From assembly GCF_011764565.1 (NCBI RefSeq), contig NZ_AP022871.1, forward strand, positions 5,456,320 to 5,520,319: 64,000 nt of DNA. The letters are read 5' to 3'. The notes beneath the pieces were generated by a model. It was not told where the DNA came from. It saw nothing but the letters and a program-made list of their open reading frames with translations, and did no database searches. Both the position numbers and the translations under genes were made by a program. Source of the stretch: Phytohabitans suffuscus (GTDB taxonomy: Bacteria; Actinomycetota; Actinomycetes; Mycobacteriales; Micromonosporaceae). Shown here in pieces: positions 54,354 through 63,336 of the stretch (position 1 is the stretch's first letter; each line of letters opens with the position of its first letter).

Positions 54354-56969
54354 GTGACCTCGGGGTACGGGGCCGCGCCACGGCCGGACGAGGCCATGAT
54401 GGCAGGCGTGAGGCCACCAGTGCGGGACCGGTCCGCCGACGTGCTGCTGAGCGACGGCACCACCGTCCACCTGCGACAGATCCGTCCGGAGGACGCGGCC
54501 GGTATCGTCGCCATGCACTCGCGCTTCTCCGAGCGCACCCGCTACCTGCGCTACTTCTCGCCGTACCCGCGGATCCCCGAGCGTGACCTGCGGCGCTTCG
54601 TCAACGTCGACCACGACGCGCGCGAGGCGTTCGTCATCGAGAGCGGCGACCGGATCCTCGCGGTCGGGCGGTACGAGCGGCTCGGTCCGGAGGCGCCGGA
54701 CGCCGAGGTGGCGTTCGTGGTGGAGGACGCCTACCAGGGGCGCGGGATCGGATCGGTGCTGCTGGAGCACCTCGCCGCCGCCGCCCGGGACGCCGGGATG
54801 AGCCGGTTCGTCGCCGAGGTGCTGCCGGAGAACTCGACCATGCTGCGGGTCTTCGCCGACGCCGGCTACCAGGTCCAGCGGCAGTACGCGGACGGCGTCG
54901 TGCACCTCACGTTCCCGATCGCGCTGACTGAGCAGTCACTCGAGGTGCAGTGGCGGCGCGAGCAGCGGGCCGAGGCACGGTCGATCGCGCGGCTGCTGCG
55001 CCCCCGTGGCGTCGCGGTGTACGGGGCGAGCGCGAGCGGCCACGGCATCGGCGCGGCGATCCTGGGGCACCTGCGGGACGGCGGCTTCACCGGCCCGATC
55101 CACCCGATCCACCCGACCGCGGTCACCGTGGGCGGCCTGCCGGCACTCCGCTCGGCACGCCTGGTCGACGGCCTCGACCTCGCGGTGGTGGCGGTACCGC
55201 CGCGGGCGGTGCCCGGCGTGGTCGCCGACGCGGCCGCCGCCGGCGTGCACGGCCTCGTCGTGGTCTCGGCCGGGTTCGCCGAGACGGGTACCGGGGCCGG
55301 GGTCGCCGCCGAGCGCGAGCTGACCCGCGCGGCGCACGCCGCGGGCATGCGGGTCGTCGGCCCCAACTGTCTGGGCGTGGCGAACACCCGTGACGGGGTA
55401 CGCCTCAACGCCACGCTCGCCCCGTGGCTGCCGCTGCCCGGGCGGGCCGGGTTCTTCAGCCAGTCGGGCGCGCTCGGCGTGGCGCTGCTGGCCGAGGCGG
55501 AGCGGCGCGGGCTGGGGCTGTCGAGCTTCGTCTCGGCCGGCAACCGTGCCGACGTCTCCGGCAACGACCTGATGCAGTACTGGGAGGACGACCCGGCGAC
55601 CGACGTGATCCTGCTGTACCTGGAGACCTTCGGAAACCCGCGCAAGTTCGCCCGGCTGGCCCGCCGGATCGGGCGCACCAAGCCGATCGTCGCGGTCGCC
55701 TCGCCGGCCCGGCCGCCGGGCGGCGCCGTGCTCTCCCCGCCGCGCTCGCCGGCCGCCTGGGACGATCTGGCGGCCGGACCGGACCGGGCCGGGGTGGCCG
55801 CGCTCTTCGCGCACGCCGGCGTGATCCGCGTCGACACGGTGGCCGAGCTGTTCGACGTGGGCGTGCTCCTGGCCCACCAGCCGCTGCCGGCCGGCCGCCG
55901 GGTCGGCATCGTGGGCAACTCGACCGCGCTGACCCGGCTCGCCGGGGCCGCCTGCGCGGACGGCGGGCTGGTGGTCGCCAGCGGGTACCCGCGTGACGTG
56001 CCACCCCAGGCCGGCGCGAACGACTTCGCCGACGTGCTCGCCGACGCGGCCACCGACGATGCGGTCGACGCGCTCGTCGTGGCCGTCGCGCCGCCGGTGC
56101 CGGGGCAGCTGTCCGATGAGGACGCCGACTTCGCCACGGCGCTGGCGAGCGTGGCGCTGGCCGGTGACAAGCCGACCGTCGTGACGTCCCTTGTGGAGGC
56201 GATGCCGGCGGGCGTGGCGGCGTACCCGTCGGTGGAGGAGGCCGTGCGGGCGCTGTCTCGGGTCTGCGGGTACGCCGACTGGCTGCGCCGTCCACCTGGG
56301 ACGGTGCCGGTGGTGACCACAGTGGACTCGTTCGACGTGCTGACCGCGTACGGGATCGAGGTGGCGCCGTCGCTGCCGGCCGAGTCGGCGCGGGAGGCTG
56401 TCGCGGCGGCCGGCCGGCTCGGCTACCCGGTGGCGCTCAAGTCGGCCGGAGAGGGGCTGCGGCACCGGCTCGACCTCGGCGCGGTCCGCCTGGACCTGAC
56501 CGACGAGTCAGCCGTCGCGCGGGCGTACCCGGAGATGGCCGACCGCTTCGGGCCGGGCGTGCTGGTGCAGGCGATGGTGCCGCCGGGCGTGGCCTGCGTG
56601 GTGGAGGTCGTCGAAGACCCGGCGTTCGGGCCGGTGGTCGGCTTCGGGCTGGGCGGCGTCGCCACCGACCTGCTCGGCGACCGGGCGTGGCGGCCGGCGC
56701 CGCTGACCGACCGGGACGCCGCCGCGATGGTCGACGAGCCCCGGGCGGCGCCGCTGCTGCGCGGGTACCGGGGTGCCGAGCCGGTCGACCGGGCGGCGCT
56801 GGCCGAGCTGCTGATCCGGGTGGGGCGGCTCGCCGACGAGCGGCCGGAGGTGCGCGAGCTGCGGCTCAACCCGGTGCTGGCCCGCCCGGACGGCCTGTCG
56901 GTGCTGCACGCCGAGGTGGTGCTCGGCCCGCCCGCCGCCCGCCCCGACACCGCCCCCCGCCATCTCTGA
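54354..56969 (+). CDS. pat: GNAT protein acetyltransferase fused to an NDP-forming acyl-CoA synthetase-like domain (Pat type)
   Basis: An 871-residue two-domain protein. Residues about 30-195 are a GNAT domain (VHLRQIRPEDAAGIVAMHSR, VEDAYQGRGIGSVLLEHLAA with the acetyl-CoA loop QGRGIG, LPENSTMLRVFADAGYQ). Residues about 215-860 resemble ADP-forming acetyl-CoA synthetases: CoA-binding RGVAVYGASASGHGIGAAIL, ligase VGPNCLGVANTRDGVRLNA, GFFSQSGALGVALLAEAERR and ATP-grasp-like GYPVALKSAG. The phosphohistidine of active enzymes is not obvious, so the domain is likely a sensor, as in Pat proteins. Domain order (GNAT first) matches Streptomyces-type Pat. GTG 3 bp after acuC; an acetylation/deacetylation pair. 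Confidence 0.88.
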   Translation: MTSGYGAAPRPDEAMMAGVRPPVRDRSADVLLSDGTTVHLRQIRPEDAAGIVAMHSRFSERTRYLRYFSPYPRIPERDLRRFVNVDHDAREAFVIESGDRILAVGRYERLGPEAPDAEVAFVVEDAYQGRGIGSVLLEHLAAAARDAGMSRFVAEVLPENSTMLRVFADAGYQVQRQYADGVVHLTFPIALTEQSLEVQWRREQRAEARSIARLLRPRGVAVYGASASGHGIGAAILGHLRDGGFTGPIHPIHPTAVTVGGLPALRSARLVDGLDLAVVAVPPRAVPGVVADAAAAGVHGLVVVSAGFAETGTGAGVAAERELTRAAHAAGMRVVGPNCLGVANTRDGVRLNATLAPWLPLPGRAGFFSQSGALGVALLAEAERRGLGLSSFVSAGNRADVSGNDLMQYWEDDPATDVILLYLETFGNPRKFARLARRIGRTKPIVAVASPARPPGGAVLSPPRSPAAWDDLAAGPDRAGVAALFAHAGVIRVDTVAELFDVGVLLAHQPLPAGRRVGIVGNSTALTRLAGAACADGGLVVASGYPRDVPPQAGANDFADVLADAATDDAVDALVVAVAPPVPGQLSDEDADFATALASVALAGDKPTVVTSLVEAMPAGVAAYPSVEEAVRALSRVCGYADWLRRPPGTVPVVTTVDSFDVLTAYGIEVAPSLPAESAREAVAAAGRLGYPVALKSAGEGLRHRLDLGAVRLDLTDESAVARAYPEMADRFGPGVLVQAMVPPGVACVVEVVEDPAFGPVVGFGLGGVATDLLGDRAWRPAPLTDRDAAAMVDEPRAAPLLRGYRGAEPVDRAALAELLIRVGRLADERPEVRELRLNPVLARPDGLSVLHAEVVLGPPAARPDTAPRHL

Positions 56970-57006
56970 CACCGCTCAGGGCCATCGTTCCGTGCTATCT
57001 CTGATA

Positions 57007-57024
57007 CTGGGATTGTTCTCCCAG
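57007..57024. promoter_or_regulatory. CTGGGA/TCCCAG inverted repeat
   Basis: A perfect 6-bp inverted repeat with a 6-nt spacer, 32 bp before the methyltransferase start. It may be a short operator or the pat terminator. Confidence 0.3.
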
Positions 57025-57055
57025 ATCGTGGGCCGGGCGCGTTAGCGTGCCGGTC

Positions 57056-57841
57056 ATGGCGACGTACACGCACGGGCATCACGATTCGGTCCTGCGCTCG
57101 CACCGCTGGCGCACGGCGGAGAACTCCGCGGCGTACCTCCTCGACCACCTGGCGCCCGGCCTGTCCGTGCTCGACGTGGGCTGCGGCCCCGGCACGATCA
57201 CCGCCGACCTCGCCAGGCGGGTCGCGCCCGGCCGCCTCACCGCGGTCGACGTCTCCGAGTCGGTGCTCGACGAGGCGCGCCGGGCAGCCGATCTGGCCAA
57301 CGTCGAGTTCGCGGTGGCCGACGTGCACGCGCTGGACTTCCCGGACGGCTCGTTCGACGTCGTCCACGCCCACCAGGTGCTGCAGCACGTCGGCGACCCG
57401 GTCGCCGCGCTGCGCGAGATGCGGCGGGTGTGCCGGCCGGCCGGGACCGTCGCCGCGCGCGACTCCGACTACGCGGCGATGACCTGGTATCCCGAGGTGC
57501 CCGAGCTGGACACGTGGCTGGCCCTCTACCGCGACGTGGCCCGGCGCAACGGCGGCGAGCCGGACGCCGGCCGGCGGCTGCACGCGTGGGCGCGGCGGGC
57601 GGGGTTCAGCGAGGTGACCGCTTCGGCGTCGGTGTGGTGCTTCGCCACCGGCGAGGACCGGGCCTGGTGGAGCGGCATGTGGGCGGAGCGGATCACGCAC
57701 TCGGCCATCGCCGGGCAGGCGCTCGCCGCCGGGTACCCGCAGAAGGAGCTGGACCGGATCTCCGAAGGCTGGCGGAAATGGGGAGCCGTGGAGGACGGCT
57801 GGTTCGCCATCCTCCACGGCGAGGTGCTCTGTACGCCTTAG
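57056..57841 (+). CDS. class I SAM-dependent methyltransferase
   Basis: A 261-residue enzyme with motif I VLDVGCGPGTITADLARRV, motif II VDVSESVLDEARRAA and post-II ADVHALDFPDGSFDVVHAHQ, like UbiE/Methyltransf_11 proteins. C-terminal half contains WCFATGEDRAWWSGMWAER. Substrate not known. ATG at 57056 is 8 bases after TAGCGT, so the transcript is probably leaderless. Confidence 0.9.
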   Translation: MATYTHGHHDSVLRSHRWRTAENSAAYLLDHLAPGLSVLDVGCGPGTITADLARRVAPGRLTAVDVSESVLDEARRAADLANVEFAVADVHALDFPDGSFDVVHAHQVLQHVGDPVAALREMRRVCRPAGTVAARDSDYAAMTWYPEVPELDTWLALYRDVARRNGGEPDAGRRLHAWARRAGFSEVTASASVWCFATGEDRAWWSGMWAERITHSAIAGQALAAGYPQKELDRISEGWRKWGAVEDGWFAILHGEVLCTP

Positions 57842-57852
57842 GGCCTGAGGCT

Positions 57853-58818
<966 letters not shown>

Positions 58819-59064
58819 GTGCAGGACCACCTTTAGTCGCCTCCCCGCGTCGACAAGTGGCACGCGTCCCAGCTGCCCGAGTGGCGCTGGTGAGAAAAGC
58901 TTGGCGGTCGGGGCGTGAAGCGGGAGTGAGGCGAGCGTTCCGTGGCACTAATCCGGTAGTTGAATGGCCCGGGGTACGCCTTTTGGGGGAAATGTCGGCG
59001 GTTGCTGCATGAGGTTACTGTGCGGAGGTTGCGATGGCTCAAACCCCCGATCCGGGAGGACGAC

Positions 59065-59853
59065 GTGGTCTTCAAGCGCATGTTGCAGGCGATGGGTGTG
59101 GGAGGCCCGTCGGTGGAGACAGTGCTCAGCAACCCCAACTGCCGGCCCGGTGGCTACCTGGAGGGCCAGGTGCACGTGGTCGGCGGTGACCACCCGGTCG
59201 ATATCGAATACGTCTCCGTGGGTCTGGTGACCCGGGTCGAGGTGGAGAGCGGCGACTCGGAGTACGACACCACGCAGGAGTTCCACCGCCAGCGCCTGAC
59301 CGGCTCGTTCCGGCTCAACTCGGGCGGGCGCCACGACGTGCCGTTCCGCTTCGACGTGCCGTGGGAGACCCCGATCACCGAGCTGTACGGCCAGCACCTG
59401 CACGGCATGACCATGGGCCTGCGCACCGAGCTGGAGGTCGCCCGCGCGGTCGACAAGGGCGACCTGGACGCCGTTTCGGTGCACCCACTGCCGGCCCAGG
59501 AGCGCATCCTGGACGCCTTCCTGCGGCTGGGCTTCCGCTTCAGCAAGGCCGACGTCGAGCGCGGCCGCATCTACGGCGTGCAGCAGCAGCTGCCGTTCTA
59601 CCAGGAGATCGAGTTCTACCCGGCACCGCAGTACGCCCGCGCGTTCAACCAGCTCGAGGTCACCTTCCTGCCCACGCCGCACCAGCTCCAGGTGGTGCTG
59701 GAGCTGGACAAGCGCGGCGGCCTCTTCACCGAGGGCCGCGACGCGTTCGGCCGCTTCACCGTCGACTACGCGGGCGCCGAGCGGGCCGACTGGGCCGGCC
59801 AACTGGACGCCTGGCTCCGCCAGTCGGCTCAACGTAGGGGCCTGTTCTTCTAA
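59065..59853 (+). CDS. Spo0M-like arrestin-fold protein
   Basis: A 262-residue protein matching Spo0M (VFKRMLQAMGVGGPSVETVL, NPNCRPGGYLEGQVHVVGGD, PVDIEYVSVGLVTRVEVES). In Bacillus Spo0M affects sporulation and division; here the same family may act in envelope or stress physiology. GTG at 59065 has GGGAGGA 5 nt upstream. A longer open frame to 58960 is possible but starts poorly. Divergent from sigB, so both may share a promoter region of 246 bp. Confidence 0.9.
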   Translation: MVFKRMLQAMGVGGPSVETVLSNPNCRPGGYLEGQVHVVGGDHPVDIEYVSVGLVTRVEVESGDSEYDTTQEFHRQRLTGSFRLNSGGRHDVPFRFDVPWETPITELYGQHLHGMTMGLRTELEVARAVDKGDLDAVSVHPLPAQERILDAFLRLGFRFSKADVERGRIYGVQQQLPFYQEIEFYPAPQYARAFNQLEVTFLPTPHQLQVVLELDKRGGLFTEGRDAFGRFTVDYAGAERADWAGQLDAWLRQSAQRRGLFF

Positions 59854-60052
59854 ATCCCGCTCCCCGCTCACGAAGCCCGCCGCCCGCCGCCCGCCGCGGC
59901 GGGCCCTTCGGCGACAGCTCGGTCCGTCCGTGGCGACCTCTTGCCCCGGAGGACTTGCTGTTCGTGGTCAGGGTGCGGGTTCGTCCACAGTGGCCTCCGC
60001 GCTTTCTGCGGTTTGTCCCGCCCGGCGTGGAGACTGGGGATCGGTTTCGGTG

Positions 60053-60080
60053 GATCGTGGTACGGATCCGCCCTCTCCGG
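60053..60080 (+). repeat. B palindrome, copy 5 (left half only)
   Basis: GATCGTGGTACGGATCCGCC is present but the right arm is absent; the sequence continues directly into the D element at 60081. The left flank GCTTTCTGCGGTTTGTCC matches that at 25.78 kb. Confidence 0.55.
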
Positions 60081-60302
60081 GACTCTGCTGGCGAGTTCGA
60101 GGGTTGCTGTGACCTGTGGAAACGTGGCCGGGAGAGTCGCTGATACGCGCGTTCCCGGCCGCCGGGTCGCCGCCGTGTCTCTCCAGGAAGCCCTCAGGGT
60201 TTGTCCACAATGGCCTGTGCGGCTGGCTGCTTTCTGCCGATCTGTCCGTTGGGCGCGGGTCCGAGACCACGGCTCGTGGTCCACGCGTACGGAGTTTCAG
60301 CG

Positions 60303-60350
60303 GATCGTGGTATGGATCCGCCCCTCTGGGGGCTGTTTCATACCACGATC
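60303..60350 (+). repeat. B palindrome, copy 4 (inside D2)
   Basis: 48-nt palindrome with perfect arms; interior differs from copy 3 by one base in the left loop. Confidence 0.75.
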
Positions 60351-60469
60351 CGCTGGCACCGTGCCGTCGGTCGCGGATCTGACGGTGACCGGCGACACCG
60401 GACCGAACCCGTCCCAGGATCGGAGCCCACGGGTCCTTGATCGACATCGACGACGGCTGACCCCGGGCA

Positions 60470-60517
60470 GATCGTGGTACACAGCCGCACCTGAAACAAC
60501 AGCCAGGTGCCACGATC
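60470..60517 (+). repeat. C palindrome, copy 2 (inside D2)
   Basis: 48-nt unit; right arm TGCCACGATC keeps pairing with GATCGTGGTA through one G-T(U) wobble. Confidence 0.7.
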
Positions 60518-60742
60518 CGCGCCTCGGGCCGATCCCAGAGCCCTGACCACGGAAAAGGGGGCGGTCGGTGCGGTCACCGTTCACCCGGAATCAGCGGGTA
60601 ACCGGCCACCAGACGGACATTGAGGAAGGTCACGGGCCTGCCTCAATGATCGCCGGCGCACCAATATGGACCCTGACCTCGAAAGCCCTATAGACAGACC
60701 GCCCCATTCCCATGATCGACACTCCGACCAGCCCAAGGCCCA

Positions 60743-60790
60743 GATCGTGGTACACAGCTGCGCCTATAGCAGCAGCCACGTACCACCATC
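60743..60790 (+). repeat. C palindrome, copy 3
   Basis: 48-nt unit with arms GATCGTGGTA and TACCACCATC (one mismatch), outside D2. Confidence 0.6.
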
Positions 60791-60884
60791 CACCCGCAGC
60801 CAGCCGACCCCGACACCGATCAAGGGACCGTGGAGGCCGCCGTGGACGAGCCTGGAGACTTCCCGATTGCGACGGGTCCGGCTC

Positions 60885-60921
60885 GGTGGTGATCGGACCG
60901 ACGCGGACATCGCGGCAGCTC
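60885..60921 (-). repeat. A repeat, copy 11 (reverse, degenerate, 3' part missing)
   Basis: GGTGGTGATCGGACC to CATCGCGGCAGCTC retains the A left end in reverse, followed by AATCT as in other copies. Confidence 0.45.
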
Positions 60922-60976
60922 GAATCTGGTCCTCTCTGGACGGTCGAGGCCGAAGCCATCCTGACCCGGAAGGCTT

Positions 60977-61399
60977 CTAGAGGTCCAGCAGGATCGTGCG
61001 GGGGCCCACGTTGACGCTCTCCACGAGCATGTGTGCGCGGAAGCGGCCGGTCGCCACCGTGGCGCCGCGGGACTCCAGCGCCTTGACGAACGCGGTCACC
61101 AGTGGCTCGGCGACCTCGGCCGGGGCGGCGGCGCTCCACGACGGGCGGCGGCCCTTGCGGGCGTCGCCGTACAGGGTGAACTGGCTGACCACCAGCAGCG
61201 GCGCGTCGACGTCGGACGCCGAGCGTTCGTCGTCGAGGATGCGCAGCTCCCACACCTTGCGGGCCATCGTGTCGGCGGTCGCGGGCGTGTCGGAGTGGGT
61301 CACCCCGAGCAGCACCAGCAGGCCGTCCTCGACGCTACCGACCACCTCGCCGTCGACCGTGACCGCGGCCCGGCCGACGGTCTGCACCACCGCGCGCAT
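60977..61399 (-). CDS. dtd: D-aminoacyl-tRNA deacylase
   Basis: Removes D-amino acids mischarged on tRNA. The 140-residue protein has the SQFTLYGDARKGRRPSWSAA motif at about 72-91 and the C-terminal NVGPRTILLDL in place of the classic NxGPVT, keeping the Gly-Pro that forms the cross-subunit screw in DTD. ATG at 61399. Seven bp separate it from the methyltransferase stop. Confidence 0.94.
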   Translation of the reverse strand: MRAVVQTVGRAAVTVDGEVVGSVEDGLLVLLGVTHSDTPATADTMARKVWELRILDDERSASDVDAPLLVVSQFTLYGDARKGRRPSWSAAAPAEVAEPLVTAFVKALESRGATVATGRFRAHMLVESVNVGPRTILLDL

Positions 61400-61405
61400 C
61401 CGCGG

Positions 61406-62884
61406 TCAGGCCTCGGGGAGCAGCATGCCGCGCTCCACCAGGTGGGCGACGATCGGCACGGCGGCCTCCGCGAGGTCTTCCTCGGCGACCTCGTGCGCCA
61501 CCGCCAGTACGGCGATCTGGTCGCGCAGCGGCACCTGCCCGTCGCAGCCGCCCACCAGCGCCAGCACCAGCGGGTCGACCTCCTCGTTCCAGCGCAGGCC
61601 CTGCGGCATCGCCAGCACCTGCCGGTCCACCGCCCAGCCCTCGGGGCCCATCGTGGCCTCCTGGCGCAGCTGGAGACCGTCCGCGGCCCTGTACCTCGTG
61701 GCGAGGAGGCCGGCCGCGTCGCGTACCCGGAGGAACCGCTGGCGGTCGAACCAGGCCGCGACCTGCGCTCCCAGCGGGCCCGCCACCTGCTGGCGCAGGT
61801 CTTCGACCCGGACCACCGGGTCGTCGGCGCCGTCGCGGCGGAGGGTGACCAGGCCGAAGCCCACGGCCTCGATCTTGTGGGCGTCGAACCAGTCGAGCCA
61901 CTCGGCCTTGCGGGCCGGGTCGTGCGGCTCGCCGGCGTCGGTCAACCACAGGTCTACATAGGACACGGGGTCGGCGACCTCGCGCTGGATCACCCAGGCG
62001 GAAAGGCCCGTGCCGGCGACCCACCCGGCCACCCGGTCGCCCCAGTCCTCGCCGGCGACGTGCGCCCAGTTGGCCAGGTACTGCATCGTGCCGCCCTCGG
62101 TCAGCAGGGCCGGCGCGGCGGCGGCCAGCTCGGCGCTCAGGCTGTCGCCCGGCCGGCCGGAGTCGCGGTAGGCGTGGGTGGCCGTGCCCGGTCCCACCAC
62201 GAACGGCGGGTTGCTCACCACCAGGTCGAAGCGGCGCCCCGCGACCGGCGCGGTCATGTCACCGCGCAGCAGCTCCCAGTCCATGCCGTTGAGCGCGGCC
62301 GTGGTGGCGGCGAAGCTGAGCGCCCGCTCGCTCACGTCGGTCGCGGTCACGGTGGCGGCGTGCTGGGCGAGGTGCAGGGACTGTACGCCGCAGCCGGTGC
62401 CGAGGTCGAGCGCGCTCCCCACCGGGCGGCGGATCGTGGCGCCGGCCAGCGTGGTGGAGGCCCCGCCGACGCCGAGCACGTGGTCGGGCGCGAGCGGTAC
62501 GCCGGGGTGGGCGGCGGCCGGCAGGTCGGCGAGGACCCACCACGAGTCGCCGTACGCCTCGAGGTCGAGCCCTTGCCGCAGCCCGTCGCCGTCCGGCACC
62601 ACGAGCCCGGCGGCCAGCGCGTCGGCGAGGGGGAGCGGCGCGAACGCGGCCTCCACGGCGGCGGCCGGCTCGGTCTGCCCGCACACGAAGAGCCGGATCA
62701 GCGTGGCCAGCGGGTCGCGGTCGGCGGTGGCCCGCAGCGCGGCCCGGAAGTCGTCGCGGGACACGGCGGCGGTGGCGGCCGGGCCGAGGCGCTCGGCGAT
62801 GCCGCTCGCGGTGTAGCCGGTCAGGGCGGCGCGGAGCTGCTCGACGCCCTTGTCGGTGAAGAGCATCCTGTCGGCGGGAAGCAT
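61406..62884 (-). CDS. SAM-dependent methyltransferase with N-terminal DUF7059-type domain
   Basis: A 492-residue enzyme: an N-terminal accessory domain (about 1-160) and a methyltransferase core with ALDLGTGCGVQSLHLAQHAA, ATDVSERALSFAATTAALNG and the N5/N6-MTase motif VVSNPPFVVGPGTATHAY. The NPPF signature is used for methylation of Gln side chains or of planar nitrogen. The C-terminal 150 residues have AEWLDWFDAHKIEAVGFGLV. The substrate cannot be assigned. ATG directly abuts the DUF985 stop, so these two genes are coupled. Confidence 0.88.
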   Translation of the reverse strand: MLPADRMLFTDKGVEQLRAALTGYTASGIAERLGPAATAAVSRDDFRAALRATADRDPLATLIRLFVCGQTEPAAAVEAAFAPLPLADALAAGLVVPDGDGLRQGLDLEAYGDSWWVLADLPAAAHPGVPLAPDHVLGVGGASTTLAGATIRRPVGSALDLGTGCGVQSLHLAQHAATVTATDVSERALSFAATTAALNGMDWELLRGDMTAPVAGRRFDLVVSNPPFVVGPGTATHAYRDSGRPGDSLSAELAAAAPALLTEGGTMQYLANWAHVAGEDWGDRVAGWVAGTGLSAWVIQREVADPVSYVDLWLTDAGEPHDPARKAEWLDWFDAHKIEAVGFGLVTLRRDGADDPVVRVEDLRQQVAGPLGAQVAAWFDRQRFLRVRDAAGLLATRYRAADGLQLRQEATMGPEGWAVDRQVLAMPQGLRWNEEVDPLVLALVGGCDGQVPLRDQIAVLAVAHEVAEEDLAEAAVPIVAHLVERGMLLPEA

Positions 62885-63319
62885 TCAGTCCATCCGGAAG
62901 TCGGCGAAGTCGAAGCCGGGCGCCACCACGCAGCTGACCAGCACGGGCTGGTCGCCGGCCGGCGCCGCGGCCTGCCACACACCGCCGGGGACCAGCACCT
63001 GCGGGCGCTGGCCGGCGGCGATGTCGTTACCCAGGATCGCGGTCTCCCGCTCCGCGGGCGCCTCGGCGGAGCCGCCGAGCCGCAGGTTGAGCGGGCCGCC
63101 CGTGTGCCACAGCCACAGCTCGTCCGAGCGCACCACGTGCCACCGCGACCGCTCACCGGGGTGTAGCAGGAAGTAGATCGCGGTGGCGGCCCGGCGCGGC
63201 CCGGCGTACCCCACTGGCTCGAACGCGTGCTCGCTGCGCCAGGTCTCCCGGAACCACCCACCCTCCGGGTGCGGCGCGAGGTCGAGCCGCTCGGCCAGCG
63301 GCGGTCGTGGCGTCGTCAC
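62885..63319 (-). CDS. DUF985 cupin protein
   Basis: A 144-residue cupin of the DUF985 family (LAPHPEGGWFRETWRSEHAF, AATAIYFLLHPGERSRWHVV, WHTGGPLNLRLGG, CVVAPGFDFADFRM). The conserved His residues at the metal site are visible. Small-molecule binding or isomerase role is possible. First gene of the cupin-methyltransferase pair, starting with ATG at 63319. Confidence 0.92.
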   Translation of the reverse strand: MTTPRPPLAERLDLAPHPEGGWFRETWRSEHAFEPVGYAGPRRAATAIYFLLHPGERSRWHVVRSDELWLWHTGGPLNLRLGGSAEAPAERETAILGNDIAAGQRPQVLVPGGVWQAAAPAGDQPVLVSCVVAPGFDFADFRMD

Positions 63320-63336
63320 CGTCCTATTGTGGCGGG

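Larger units (their letters stand above)
60081..60647 (+). repeat. 567-nt D element, copy 2
   Basis: Second copy of 29842-30408; same length and internal order, with substitutions throughout. Holds B (60303-60350), C (60470-60517, right arm TGCCACGATC) and the closing hairpin at 60620-60646. TTGTCCACA, a DnaA-box sequence, occurs at 60201-60209; in copy 1 the base changes to CTGTCCACA. Confidence 0.75.
59854..60976. other. gene-free repeat island 5
   Basis: About 1.1 kb between convergent spo0M and dtd. In order: GC-rich lead; B half-palindrome with its flank; complete D element; a segment 60648-60742 that reversed matches 25640-25690; a C palindrome; and a degenerate reverse A repeat. No credible gene. 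Confidence 0.6.

Noticed and set aside
51880..56969. Secondary-metabolite cluster around the P450
   Set aside because: No PKS, NRPS, terpene synthase or tailoring set nearby; the neighbours are a rhodanese, a deacetylase and an acetyltransferase.
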